From DATEOR01 sp036279015 (GTDB lineage: Bacteria > Actinomycetota > Thermoleophilia > Gaiellales > Gaiellaceae), in the NCBI GenBank assembly GCA_036279015.1, contig DASUJY010000023.1:1-64000 (forward strand): 64,000 bases of DNA. The letters run 5' to 3'. A program made the position numbers and the translations under genes. Of this stretch, positions 41,028 through 48,826 are shown one piece after another; within the stretch, counting starts at the first letter, position 1, and each line of letters opens with the position of its first letter. Under the pieces are notes generated by a model. That model saw only the letters and a list, made by a program, of their open reading frames with translations. It was not told the DNA's origin and did no database searches.

Positions 41028-41522
41028 CTAGGGCAGGTCGCGCTGATACCACGTGCCTGACTTACCGCCAATGTGAGCCGGGTCGGCCGGGCCGACAGAG
41101 ACGAACCCGGCTTTCGTCAGCACCTTCCGGGACGCGGCGTTCTGGTGCGCGGCAGCCGCCCGTAGGGTGCGCAGACCGTGCTGGGCCGACGCCAACCGGC
41201 ACAGCTCACGGACGGCCGCGGTCGCCACGCCACGGCCAGCAACATGCTGCGCAACCCGGTAGCCGAGTACTGCAGTGTGGTCTTCGATACCGACCAGATT
41301 GAACCTGCCGAGTACCGAGCCATCCTCGGCCACGAGCACGTAGAAGGCGCAAGTCCCAGCCTCCTGTTCGGCCAGCGATGCGTCAAACCGGTCGGTGAAC
41401 CGGTCGAAGTAGTCATCGCCACGGTCGGAGATCGAGGCAGCGAAGTAAGCGCGGTTCGCCAGCTCGAAAGCCAGGACCGCCGGGGCATGATCGGCTTGCA
41501 ACCGCTCCAGCTCGGGCATCAT
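41028..41522 (-). CDS. GNAT acetyltransferase (RimJ/RimL-like)
   Basis: A 164-residue N-acetyltransferase: YVLVAEDGSVLGRFNLVGIE, the acetyl-CoA-binding region GYRVAQHVAGRGVATAAVRE and AHQNAASRKVLTKAGFVSVG. The C-terminal FxxxG and WYQRDLP fit the RimJ/RimL/ribosomal-protein type. The start was placed at the tandem ATG at 41522; the longer frame runs into an unrelated region. Substrate unknown. Confidence 0.85.
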   Translation of the reverse strand: MMPELERLQADHAPAVLAFELANRAYFAASISDRGDDYFDRFTDRFDASLAEQEAGTCAFYVLVAEDGSVLGRFNLVGIEDHTAVLGYRVAQHVAGRGVATAAVRELCRLASAQHGLRTLRAAAAHQNAASRKVLTKAGFVSVGPADPAHIGGKSGTWYQRDLP

Positions 41523-41557
41523 CCGGAGCCTGACGTGAAGGGCAGGATCGGCGGCAT

Positions 41558-41943
41558 CTACGGGCGACGTTCCGGGATCTTCGGCTCCGGCGCGTGGGAG
41601 AGCCACGTAGGCGCTCCGAGCGCGAGCACGCGACGCTGTCCCTCGGTCGTGCCGCTGCCGAGCTCGTGGAACGAGGTGCCCACGTCCCCTCCGAGAACGT
41701 TCTTGCCGGCGTCGGTCTCGACGACGACCACCTGATGCCAGTCCGTGTGCCCCGGCGCGGGCAGTAGGCGGATTCCCGGTAGCAGCTCCACCTCGCCCTC
41801 GTGCTCGACATACGTCGCGCCGTCGAAGTCGACCCATTCTCGGATCGTGTAGTCGTCGAGCGAACGCGCGTCGGCAAGCTCGCGTGCCTGAACGTGGATA
41901 GGCACGCCCGGGAAGAGGCGGTTCGTCGAGTCATCGGTCTTCG
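41558..41943 (-). pseudogene. C-terminal remnant of an MBL-fold metallohydrolase
   Basis: From about NRLFPGVPIHVQARELADAR onwards the reverse strand reads like an N-acyl-homoserine-lactonase-type MBL protein: DYTIREWVDFDGATYVEHEG, LLPAPGHTDWHQVVVVETDA and GDVGTSFHELGSGTTEGQRR. The N-terminal half with the HxHxDH metal motif is absent; sequence upstream is unrelated. The frame stops normally at 41558. Hence a truncated, inactive gene. Confidence 0.65.
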
Positions 41944-42056
41944 TCGGAGAAGAGGGGAACGTTCCACTCGTGCTCCCATCGCCGTAGGCGTGCGTCCGGG
42001 CGACCCTGCGCAAACTGACAGGCCGCGAGGCCGCGCTGCATGCAGAAAAAGCGATA

Positions 42057-42626
42057 GTGCTTAACATCGAGACAATGCTTCCCGAGGGCGTGCACCACTG
42101 GACCGCGACGCATCCCGAGTGGGAAGGCCCGGTGTCGGCGTACGCAATCGACGACGGCGAGCGAGTGATCCTCATTGACCCGATCGCTGTTCCGGACGAC
42201 GTGCGCGCGCTGTTCGGGGCGCGCGAGGTGCTCACGGTACTCACCTCCACGTGGCACGAGCGCGACGCCGCATCGCTCGGCTTTCCGGTGTGGGCCCCGG
42301 CGCCCGATCGCCCGGAGGACCAGCTCGTCCCGGCGACGCGCTACGCGATCGGCGACTCGCTGTTCGGGATGGACGCGTATCCCGGCCGTGAAGGCCAGCT
42401 CGACCTCGTGCTCTGGAGCGAGCAGATTCATGCGGTGATCGCCGGCGACACTTTGATCGACCTCGGCAACGGGCTCGAGATCCGCGCGAGCTGGCTTCCG
42501 GAAGGGGTCACGGTCGAGCAGGTGGCGGCGGGGCTGAGGCCGCTGCTCGACAAGCCCGTGGAGATAGTGCTGCCAACGCACGGCGAGCCCACCGACCGCG
42601 CGGCTCTCGAACGCGCCCTCACCTGA
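42057..42626 (+). CDS. MBL-fold-like protein without the canonical metal motif
   Basis: A 189-residue protein laid out like a small metallo-beta-lactamase fold: VILIDPIAVPDDVRALFGAR, VLTSTWHERDAASLGFPVWA, IHAVIAGDTLIDLGNGLEIR and EIVLPTHGEPTDRAALERAL. The HxHxDH motif is replaced by STWHERDA, but the later GDT and LPTHG positions remain. It may bind fewer metals or none. Start may be the GTG at 42057 or the ATG at 42075. Confidence 0.65.
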   Translation: MLNIETMLPEGVHHWTATHPEWEGPVSAYAIDDGERVILIDPIAVPDDVRALFGAREVLTVLTSTWHERDAASLGFPVWAPAPDRPEDQLVPATRYAIGDSLFGMDAYPGREGQLDLVLWSEQIHAVIAGDTLIDLGNGLEIRASWLPEGVTVEQVAAGLRPLLDKPVEIVLPTHGEPTDRAALERALT

Positions 42627-42791
42627 TCCGCAGACAGCAAGTCGGCCCGTTCGACCGCTGAACCTTCGCGCGGGCGGCGAGATGATCGGCGCGCAGATCG
42701 TGGACACCAAGGCCACCGAATTCATCCAAGAGCTCGTCCATCTGCGAGAGGCTACGCCGAGCTCACTCAAATCGACACGGGGAGGCGGACG

Positions 42792-43709
42792 ATGAAGGCG
42801 ATCGTGGCGACGGACGAGGCTGCGGGGACGGCCGGGATGACGCTGGCGGAGCAGCCCGAGCCGCAGGCGGCGATAAACGACGTCGTCGTTCAAATTCATG
42901 CGTCGGGATTCGTCCCGACCGAGATGGCGTGGCCCTCGACCTGGACAGATCGCCGCGGCCGTGACCGAACACCGTCGATCCCTGGGCACGAGCTGGCCGG
43001 AGTGGTCACCGCCCTCGGCTATGGCACGACGGGACTCTCGGTGGGACAGCGCGTGCTCGGCCTCACCGACTGGACTCGCGACGGCACCCTCGCCGAGTAC
43101 GCGGCCGTCGAGGCACGCAACCTCGCGCCCTTGCCGGGCGACGTCGACTTCACGGTGGGCGCGAGCCTGCCGATCTCGGGCCTCACTGCGTGGCAGGGAC
43201 TCTTCCAGCACGGCCGCCTTCAGGCGGGGCAGAGCGTCCTCGCGCACGGCGCGGCCGGCGCAGTCGGGTCGACGGTGACGCAGCTCGCACGTGAGGCCGG
43301 CGCCTACGTCATCGGCACCGGACGCGCTGCCGACCGTCAGACGGCGCTCGACTTCGGCGCGCAGGAGTTCGTCGACCTCGAGAACGACGCCCTGGAGGGC
43401 GTCGGCGGCGTCGACCTGGTTTTCGATGTCATCGGCGGCGACATCGGGAAGCGGTCGGCGGGTCTGGTCCGGGCCGGAGGAACAGTGGTGTCGGTCGTCG
43501 GACCGCCTGGGACGCGGCCCGCTGACGGCCTGGCGATCGACTTCGTCGTCGAGTCCGATCGTGTCCAACTGGGTGAGGTTGTCCAGCGGGTGCGGGACGG
43601 ACGGCTGCGGACGAACATCGGAAACGTCGCGACCCTCGACGAGGCCGTCGCGGCCCTCAACCCGACCGACCGGGTCACGGGAAAGACGATCATCCGCATT
43701 CGTCCGTAA
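42792..43709 (+). CDS. NADP-dependent quinone oxidoreductase-like protein (MDR family, zinc-free)
   Basis: A 305-residue MDR protein: IPGHELAGVVTALGYGTTGL, LPISGLTAWQGLFQHGRLQA and the nucleotide-binding SVLAHGAAGAVGSTVTQLAR. There is no Cys-rich structural zinc lobe, as in zeta-crystallin/quinone reductases. The C-terminal DRVTGKTIIRIRP ending is typical. GGGAGGCGGACG precedes the ATG. Confidence 0.88.
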   Translation: MKAIVATDEAAGTAGMTLAEQPEPQAAINDVVVQIHASGFVPTEMAWPSTWTDRRGRDRTPSIPGHELAGVVTALGYGTTGLSVGQRVLGLTDWTRDGTLAEYAAVEARNLAPLPGDVDFTVGASLPISGLTAWQGLFQHGRLQAGQSVLAHGAAGAVGSTVTQLAREAGAYVIGTGRAADRQTALDFGAQEFVDLENDALEGVGGVDLVFDVIGGDIGKRSAGLVRAGGTVVSVVGPPGTRPADGLAIDFVVESDRVQLGEVVQRVRDGRLRTNIGNVATLDEAVAALNPTDRVTGKTIIRIRP

Positions 43710-43837
43710 GGACGCGTCGACGGATGGTTCCGAACTCTTGTGGCTTCGGCGGGCTGGTGTTCGCACCACCTCGCACGCGTCGTCGTCGTCCGGGCGCCGG
43801 ATCCCTCGAACGAGACCCTCCGGGACTCGCGCGAGGT

Positions 43838-44812
43838 CTAGGCGCCTGACGGCACCGCGGTCGCCCGTCCGCTTCCTGGTTCTGTCGCAAGGAAACGCTC
43901 GATCTCGGCCACGACAGTGTCTGGGTCGTCGAACCATGCGTTGTGGCCTGCCCCGGGAACTCGAACCAGGCGAAGGTTCGGATTCGTCGCGACGAGAGCC
44001 TCACCCTCCTCGGGCGATCCGAAGGCGTCATGTTCGGGCCAGACGAGAAGCGTCGGCGTCGTCAACGCTCGCCAGCGCTCGCCGAGGATCAGCTTGCGTC
44101 GGTAGCCAAGTCGGCGCCAATCGGCGATACACGCGATCAAGCTGAGCATGCTGTCGACGTTTCGTCGCGTGTGCGCGACGTCGACGTCGAGCATCAAGTC
44201 GTCGACTCGCTCGGGATGCTTGACGATGACCTGCCCCCAGAACTTCCGGCTCCCGTCGCGTGTCGCGTTCGAGAAGAGGTACCTGCCGAGCGGTTGGCCG
44301 ATGAGCGGGAATCCGATCGGGAGCATCGGGAGGGGAGGCCTTCGCGCGATCCCGAACGGCGCGCCGACGAGCACGAGGCGCGACACGCGGTCGGGAACGT
44401 CGAGCGCGAAGGCGACGGACAGGAACGCGCCAAGCGAGTTGGCGACCACGTCGAGGGTTGCGAGCTCGAGCACGTCCGCGACGTCCCGCAGAAATGTCCG
44501 GCCGTGGGCGAGCAGGTCGACCCCGCGGTAGTCGAACGGACTCGCCAGCCCGTGGCCCGGCCGGTCGACGGCGAAGACGCGGTGGTTCTTGGCCAGAGCC
44601 GTGAGGATCGGCACCAGCTCGTAGGCGCCGCCCAAGCCACCATGGACATAGAGAAGCGGCGACTCGCTGCCGAGCTCGAAGACCTGCGTCTCGCCCTGCG
44701 ACCAGCGAATGCGGCGGACACGAGTCTCGGGCGCGAACCGGGCGAGCAGTGCTGCCTGCGTCTTCTCGAGTTCCCGATCCAGCCCTGTCTCCACGAGAGC
44801 GAGGATGGCCAC
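43838..44812 (-). CDS. Alpha/beta hydrolase
   Basis: A 324-residue alpha/beta hydrolase: PLLYVHGGLGGAYELVPILT (oxyanion HGG), RVFAVDRPGHGLASPFDYRG, the nucleophile elbow VVANSLGAFLSVAFAL (NSLG, Ser), acid Asp in LLVWPEHDAFGSPEEGEA and His in VPGAGHNAWFDDPDTVV. The catalytic triad is complete. Lies downstream of the TPR-LuxR gene in the same orientation (39 nt), so the regulator and hydrolase may form one unit. Substrate unknown. Confidence 0.87.
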   Translation of the reverse strand: MAILALVETGLDRELEKTQAALLARFAPETRVRRIRWSQGETQVFELGSESPLLYVHGGLGGAYELVPILTALAKNHRVFAVDRPGHGLASPFDYRGVDLLAHGRTFLRDVADVLELATLDVVANSLGAFLSVAFALDVPDRVSRLVLVGAPFGIARRPPLPMLPIGFPLIGQPLGRYLFSNATRDGSRKFWGQVIVKHPERVDDLMLDVDVAHTRRNVDSMLSLIACIADWRRLGYRRKLILGERWRALTTPTLLVWPEHDAFGSPEEGEALVATNPNLRLVRVPGAGHNAWFDDPDTVVAEIERFLATEPGSGRATAVPSGA

Positions 44813-44851
44813 GGTGCGCGGCGCACAGCATCGGTGGGACTACCCATCCTG

Positions 44852-46495
44852 CTACGGATTCTTGATCTGCTCGCGCAGCGCGTACGCGGCCGCCTCACTT
44901 CGGCTGCGGAGGCCGAGCTTGGCGAGGATGTGAGCGACGTGGTGCTCGGCTGTTCGGCGGCTGATGTAGAGCCGCTGGGCGATCTCTGCGTTCGAGCATC
45001 CCTCGGCGAGAAGCGCAAGGACCTCCGTCTCGCGCCTGGTCAGCATCCCGTAGCCTTTCGGGAACGTCCGCGCCGGGGCCCCGAGCTCTCGGAGCAGGGC
45101 TGCAACAGCGTCGGCATCTCGGACCGCACCGAGACGCTCGAACGTTGCCAACGCGTGCCGTGCCTCGACGACTGCCGCTGCGGGCGCGTGCGAGCGGAGC
45201 GCTCCGGCTAGGGCCACCCGCGCCTGTGCGGCTTCGAGGGTGAGACCGAGCCCGGAGAACAGCTCCAACGCAGCCTGGAAGTCGGCCCGCGCGTGCTCGT
45301 CTCCTCGAGCAAATCGGACCATTCCCTCGGAGAGCTTGGCGACGGCGTGCGTCCGGTCGTCTTCGCGGTCTACCGCAACAGCAGACAGCTGGTCGCGTGT
45401 CTCTCCCGCGGCGGCGAGGTCGCCACCTGCGAGCTGCACTTCGACGAGCAGCGCGAGCACGGCGGTGCAATCTGGGTCGGACGGCGGCGTGCTCTCGAGA
45501 CACAAACGGCCGAGGTCAGCCGCCAGAGCGAGGTCGCCACGTGCCAACGCGATCTTCGCGAGTGACCGCTTGGCACTCGTGTGCCAGTCGAAGCCCTCCA
45601 GCAGACGTTCGGCCTCCTCGAATCGGCCCTGCCGGACGCGCAGGTCCGCGAGCCGAAAGACCGCGAACAGTTGGGACGCCCAGTAGCCCGTCTCGAAGAT
45701 CTGGATCGCGGTGAGCAGTTCGCGCTCCGCCTCGTCCCAGCGGCCGAGTGCGATCAGGATCCCGCCGTAGTGCATCCGACAGGTCGGCGGCACGAAGTCG
45801 CCCCACGCCTCGAAGCGAGTCGCGGCGGCGAGCCACTGCTCGGCACGTCTCACGTCGACCGCCCGTTCGCAGGCGCTCAACAGCCTGCAGTAGATCTCCC
45901 CGGCGGGGCCGACACGGACGACCTCTCCCGAGGAGACCGCCGCCATCGCCTGGTCGAGCAGCGTCATCCCTTCTGTTACGCGGCCCGCAGCGACGTAGGC
46001 TTCGCCGAGCAGCGCAATCGCATCGAACTCGAGGTTCTTGTCGCCGTAGCGCCTGGCGATCGCGATCGCTGCGGTCGCGAACTGCTCGCGTTCTGCGGCA
46101 TCGGAGGTCCACGGAGCCCGGTCGAGCATGAGCCACCCATGGGCTGCAGACTCCTCGACCCCCTCCAGCACGCTTTCGGCCCGTGCCATCCAACCGTTTG
46201 CCGCCGCAATGTTCCCGTGAACCGACACATGGAGAAAGGCCAGCCAGCGCGCGAGCTCGGCGGCCTCCGCGCGTCGGCCACTCCGCTCGTATTCGGCAAA
46301 TGCACGCTCCTTCACCCCGATCGCCCGCGCATGCTCGCCCCCGAACTGCAGCGCCTCACTCAAGCCGTCGAGAACCTCCGCGGTTTCGTCGATCTCAGCG
46401 GCCTGCTCGAACAGGGCGCCGGCGCGCTCCCAGTCCGCTGTCGCAAGCGCCTCGCGGCCGAGGCGTAAGAGCTCGTCAAACGTCGCGACGCTCAT
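44852..46495 (-). CDS. TPR-containing LuxR-family transcriptional regulator
   Basis: A 547-residue protein. Residues 5-470 are tandem helical TPR-like repeats (LGREALATADWERAGALFEQ, EALQFGGEHARAIGVKERAF, ALLGEAYVAAGRVTEGMTLL, FRLADLRVRQGRFEEAERLL). The last 65 residues are a GerE/LuxR helix-turn-helix: LTRRETEVLALLAEGCSNAE and IAQRLYISRRTAEHHVAHIL followed by AKLGLRSRSEAAAYAL. There is no ATPase (STAND) module, unlike MalT-type regulators. The ATG at 46495 was chosen; the longer frame upstream is non-homologous. Confidence 0.88.
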   Translation of the reverse strand: MSVATFDELLRLGREALATADWERAGALFEQAAEIDETAEVLDGLSEALQFGGEHARAIGVKERAFAEYERSGRRAEAAELARWLAFLHVSVHGNIAAANGWMARAESVLEGVEESAAHGWLMLDRAPWTSDAAEREQFATAAIAIARRYGDKNLEFDAIALLGEAYVAAGRVTEGMTLLDQAMAAVSSGEVVRVGPAGEIYCRLLSACERAVDVRRAEQWLAAATRFEAWGDFVPPTCRMHYGGILIALGRWDEAERELLTAIQIFETGYWASQLFAVFRLADLRVRQGRFEEAERLLEGFDWHTSAKRSLAKIALARGDLALAADLGRLCLESTPPSDPDCTAVLALLVEVQLAGGDLAAAGETRDQLSAVAVDREDDRTHAVAKLSEGMVRFARGDEHARADFQAALELFSGLGLTLEAAQARVALAGALRSHAPAAAVVEARHALATFERLGAVRDADAVAALLRELGAPARTFPKGYGMLTRRETEVLALLAEGCSNAEIAQRLYISRRTAEHHVAHILAKLGLRSRSEAAAYALREQIKNP

Positions 46496-46858
46496 CCACA
46501 CGAATGATCCCACGCGAGATCTAGGTTGTCCCTGTCGCAGTGCGGGCTCTTCGAGCAGGGAGGTCACCGGATCTGCGGGAACGGTTCGCACGAGTCGTCG
46601 TCGGTTCAACGTGCGAACAGCGCGGGAACATTCGAGCACGCCTGCGCGTGAGACGCGTCTGCCGTCCCGACAAACCGTCCACCCGATTTGCAGAGAAGTG
46701 CCGAGCCCTCTGACCGCCGGCGGCCGTCTCGCGATGGAGGGAGTGGTCGAGGTGATCGAACTCCTCTCGCGGTAGCCGGCCTGGAGCGACCCGGGGTGAC
46801 GTAGCTGCGTCGTCCGGTGACCATGTTCGAAGCAGGTCGCCGAGATTACGGCACTCCT
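46496..46858. other. Non-coding or unrecognised interval
   Basis: About 360 bp between the LuxR start and the TetR operator. Both strands contain only short or compositionally biased frames that read like shadow sequence. I see no gene, RNA or repeat here. Confidence 0.4.
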
Positions 46859-46893
46859 GAGTACCGGAAGTCTGCTAGAGTGATCCGGTACTC
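46859..46893 (+). promoter_or_regulatory. Large palindrome upstream of tetR, likely TetR operator
   Basis: A perfect 10-bp inverted repeat GAGTACCGGA-N15-TCCGGTACTC ends 28 nt before the GTG of the TetR gene. A TAGAGT element lies inside the spacer (46876-46881). Such spacing fits binding of one or two TetR dimers and autoregulation of the TetR-MBL pair. Confidence 0.6.
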
Positions 46894-46921
46894 GATAGTT
46901 CCATAAGGGGAAGGAGGATGG

Positions 46922-47563
46922 GTGCAGGCCAAGCCAGACGAACCGCGGATCGGTAGGCCCCGGGACGCGCGAGCGAACCAAGCAATCCTGCGCGCGACGC
47001 TCGAGCTGATCGCCGAGCGCGGCGTGCACGGGTTCCGTACGCAGGATGTTGCGGCGCGCGCGGGGGTCGGGAAGGGGGCGATATACCGCCGCCACCGGTC
47101 GAAGGACGATCTGGTGATGGCGTCGGTCGCGGCGCTCGTCGACGAGGAGATCGTCATCCCCGATACGGGCTCGACAAGGGCCGACTTGGCCGCGCTGATG
47201 CGGGAGGCGGTCGAGCTCTATCGCAGCTCGCTGCCGGGGCGGCTTATGCCGAACCTCGTCAGCGCGATGACCGAGCGGCCCGACCTGGCGCAGGCCGTCC
47301 GCGAAGGGTTTCTGATCCGGCGGCGATCGGCGTTGACGGAGGTGTTACGGCGGGGCGTTGAGCGCGGTGACCTGCGTCGCGACGTCGATCTCGAACTCGC
47401 ACTGGACGTTCTCGGGGGGCCGCTTTTTTATCGGCTGCTGATCACAGGCGGGCCACTCGACGAGCAACTCGCGGAAGGCGTAACGGAACTGATCCTGCGC
47501 GGCTTCGCGCCGAACAAACCGAGCCGCGCCAAAGGAGCGCGGAAAGCAAAGGAGCACTCATGA
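46922..47563 (+). CDS. TetR-family transcriptional regulator
   Basis: A 213-residue regulator with an N-terminal HTH (NQAILRATLELIAERGVHGF, RTQDVAARAGVGKGAIYRRH) and an all-helical ligand domain. AAGGAGGATGG precedes the GTG start, a strong ribosome site. Its ATGA overlap with the MBL gene and the palindrome upstream point to control of its own operon. The C-terminal tail is Lys/Arg-rich. Confidence 0.92.
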   Translation: MQAKPDEPRIGRPRDARANQAILRATLELIAERGVHGFRTQDVAARAGVGKGAIYRRHRSKDDLVMASVAALVDEEIVIPDTGSTRADLAALMREAVELYRSSLPGRLMPNLVSAMTERPDLAQAVREGFLIRRRSALTEVLRRGVERGDLRRDVDLELALDVLGGPLFYRLLITGGPLDEQLAEGVTELILRGFAPNKPSRAKGARKAKEHS

Positions 47564-48414
47564 CCAAGATCCACGCAATCCAGACCGGCACCGTCGCCGT
47601 CACCGCCGCGTGGCGGGAGGGTGTTGGTCACGGCAGGCGTCGCCTACTGCACACGATCCTCGACCAGGAATGGACGGCGCCTCTCCCGATCTACGCCTTC
47701 GCGATCGAGCATTCGGAGGGCGTTATCGTGGTCGACACGGGCGAGGATGCCCGTGCTTCGCAGCCGGGCTACTTCCCACGTTGGCATCCCGGCGTCCGCG
47801 CCTTTCGGGAATGGGTCGAGCCGCAGCAGGAGATCGGCCCGCAGCTTGAGCGGCTCGGCATCCGGCCGCGCGACGTCCGCTGGGTCGTGATGACCCACCT
47901 GCACACCGACCACGCCGGCGGCCTCCACCACTTCCCTGACAACGAGATCCTCGTCACGCGCGCCGAACTCGAGTTCGCGGCGGGCTTCCGTGGCCGCTCG
48001 CGTGGCTACGTCGCGAACAAGCACTGGCCGGCCTCCTTCGATCCGCGCGTGCTCGAGCTCGAGCCGGAGCCGCTAGGCCCGTTCCCGGAAAGCCTGCCGC
48101 TGACCGATGCGGGCGACGTGGTCATCGTGCCGCTGCCCGGTCACACGCCGGGGCAGATCGGCGTTCTTATCGAGCAAGGCGATCACACGGTGCTGCTCGC
48201 CGGCGACAGCTCGTACACCGAAGACTCGATGCTCCGCGGGAGGGCCGACGGCGTCGGCGCCGACGATCGAGAAGAACAGATCACGCACGAGCGGATCCGC
48301 GCCTACGCCGCGGATAACCCCACTGTCTATCTGGTAGCACACGATCCCGAGACGGCGGTTCGGTTGGCTGAGCGTCGTCCCGTGAACTCAGCCGCATTGA
48401 AGGTGGCGGCGTGA
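47560..48414 (+). CDS. MBL-fold metallohydrolase (N-acyl homoserine lactonase family)
   Basis: A 284-residue metallo-beta-lactamase-fold hydrolase. The metal motif is intact, VMTHLHTDHAGGLHHFPDNE (HxHxDH), with the second-half ligands in PLPGHTPGQIGVLIEQGDH and VLLAGDSSYTED, and the final His in YLVAHDPETAVRL. AHL-lactonase-like enzymes hydrolyse lactones or related esters, so quorum quenching is possible but not shown. It is translationally coupled to TetR (ATGA) and probably induced by that regulator's ligand. Confidence 0.9.
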   Translation: MTKIHAIQTGTVAVTAAWREGVGHGRRRLLHTILDQEWTAPLPIYAFAIEHSEGVIVVDTGEDARASQPGYFPRWHPGVRAFREWVEPQQEIGPQLERLGIRPRDVRWVVMTHLHTDHAGGLHHFPDNEILVTRAELEFAAGFRGRSRGYVANKHWPASFDPRVLELEPEPLGPFPESLPLTDAGDVVIVPLPGHTPGQIGVLIEQGDHTVLLAGDSSYTEDSMLRGRADGVGADDREEQITHERIRAYAADNPTVYLVAHDPETAVRLAERRPVNSAALKVAA

Positions 48415-48578
48415 TCGACTTTGAGACCAGCATCCTTATCTACCGCTACCGGTTCGCCGGCGAGGTCGACAAAGACCGCCATCCAAGTGAACGGGCAGGT
48501 CGAGCTTCCCGGACCTGCGGGGCTCATTCCGGCGCGCGTCCAGCGTGCGGGATGCACATGTCTAGGAGGACGCCGTGA
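48411..48578 (+). pseudogene. Remnant of an SRPBCC (polyketide-cyclase-like) gene
   Basis: A GTG overlapping the MBL stop opens a 55-codon frame beginning MIDFETSILIYR, which matches the usual first dozen residues of bacterial SRPBCC/polyketide cyclase proteins. The rest is Arg/Ser-rich and non-homologous and ends at a TGA overlapping the next GTG. Probably a truncated gene originally in the TetR-MBL operon. Confidence 0.4.
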
Positions 48579-48676
48579 TTCTTCTCGCCTTTATCCCGGC
48601 CATTCGCTCCGCATACCGCCGGTGGCGCAAGAGCCGTCGAGGCAAGCGACATGACCCGCCGCTACGGGTCAGGTGA
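48575..48676 (+). CDS. Possible 33-residue small protein
   Basis: A short frame with an excellent ribosome site (AGGAGG, five bases before the GTG). It reads MILLAFIPAIRSAYRRWRKS and then a basic tail, so one short hydrophobic segment and a positive end. It could be a real small membrane peptide or the start of a decayed gene. No homologue recognised. Confidence 0.35.
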   Translation: MILLAFIPAIRSAYRRWRKSRRGKRHDPPLRVR

Positions 48677-48782
48677 GACCGCAGTCGACGCGCCCCGCGG
48701 CGTCTCGCTCGAGATCGACGACGACGAAACACCGTTCGTCTCCAACGCTCTGGAAAGGAGCGCATGTCTGCACGAGTTCTGA
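48651..48782 (+). pseudogene. N-terminal remnant of a MacB-type ABC transporter ATPase
   Basis: From the ATG the frame reads MTRRYGSGETAVDAPRGVSL then EIDDDETPF, the standard opening of LolD/MacB-like ATPases, which normally run on into EFVAIMGPSGSGKST. Here the Walker A region never appears and the frame becomes unrelated before stopping at 48782. Confidence 0.55.
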
Positions 48783-48826
48783 CCATCCACCAGCCGGCCG
48801 AGAAGCTCGAGGTCGGAGAATGTTGA
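48764..48826 (+). CDS. Possible 20-codon leader ORF overlapping the FAD-monooxygenase start
   Basis: GGAAAGGAGCGC, a strong ribosome site, precedes an ATG opening MSARVLTIHQPAEKLEVGEC. Its TGA lies two bases past the ATG of the FAD monooxygenase at 48820, so ribosomes ending here could reinitiate there. It could also be the remnant of a gene's first exon-like segment. Low confidence. Confidence 0.35.
   Translation: MSARVLTIHQPAEKLEVGEC

Noticed and set aside
41931..42060. A 36-codon reverse-strand frame with protein-like composition (ending WEHEWNVPLFSDEDR)
   Set aside because: No ribosome site, no recognisable family, and it overlaps the start region of the MBL-like gene; probably shadow or a remnant too short to name.
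42681..42794. A 37-codon forward frame (MIGAQIVDTKATEFIQELVH...) ending in an ATGA overlap with the oxidoreductase gene
   Set aside because: No homology recognised and no ribosome site; the oxidoreductase has its own upstream purine-rich sequence.
46594..46824. Short frames on both strands between the LuxR and TetR genes
   Set aside because: Biased composition, no ribosome sites and no similarity to known families.
48673..48819. N-terminal extension of the FAD monooxygenase from the GTG at 48673
   Set aside because: The 49 extra residues are Ser/Arg-rich, contain no motif and run through the ABC-ATPase remnant in another frame.
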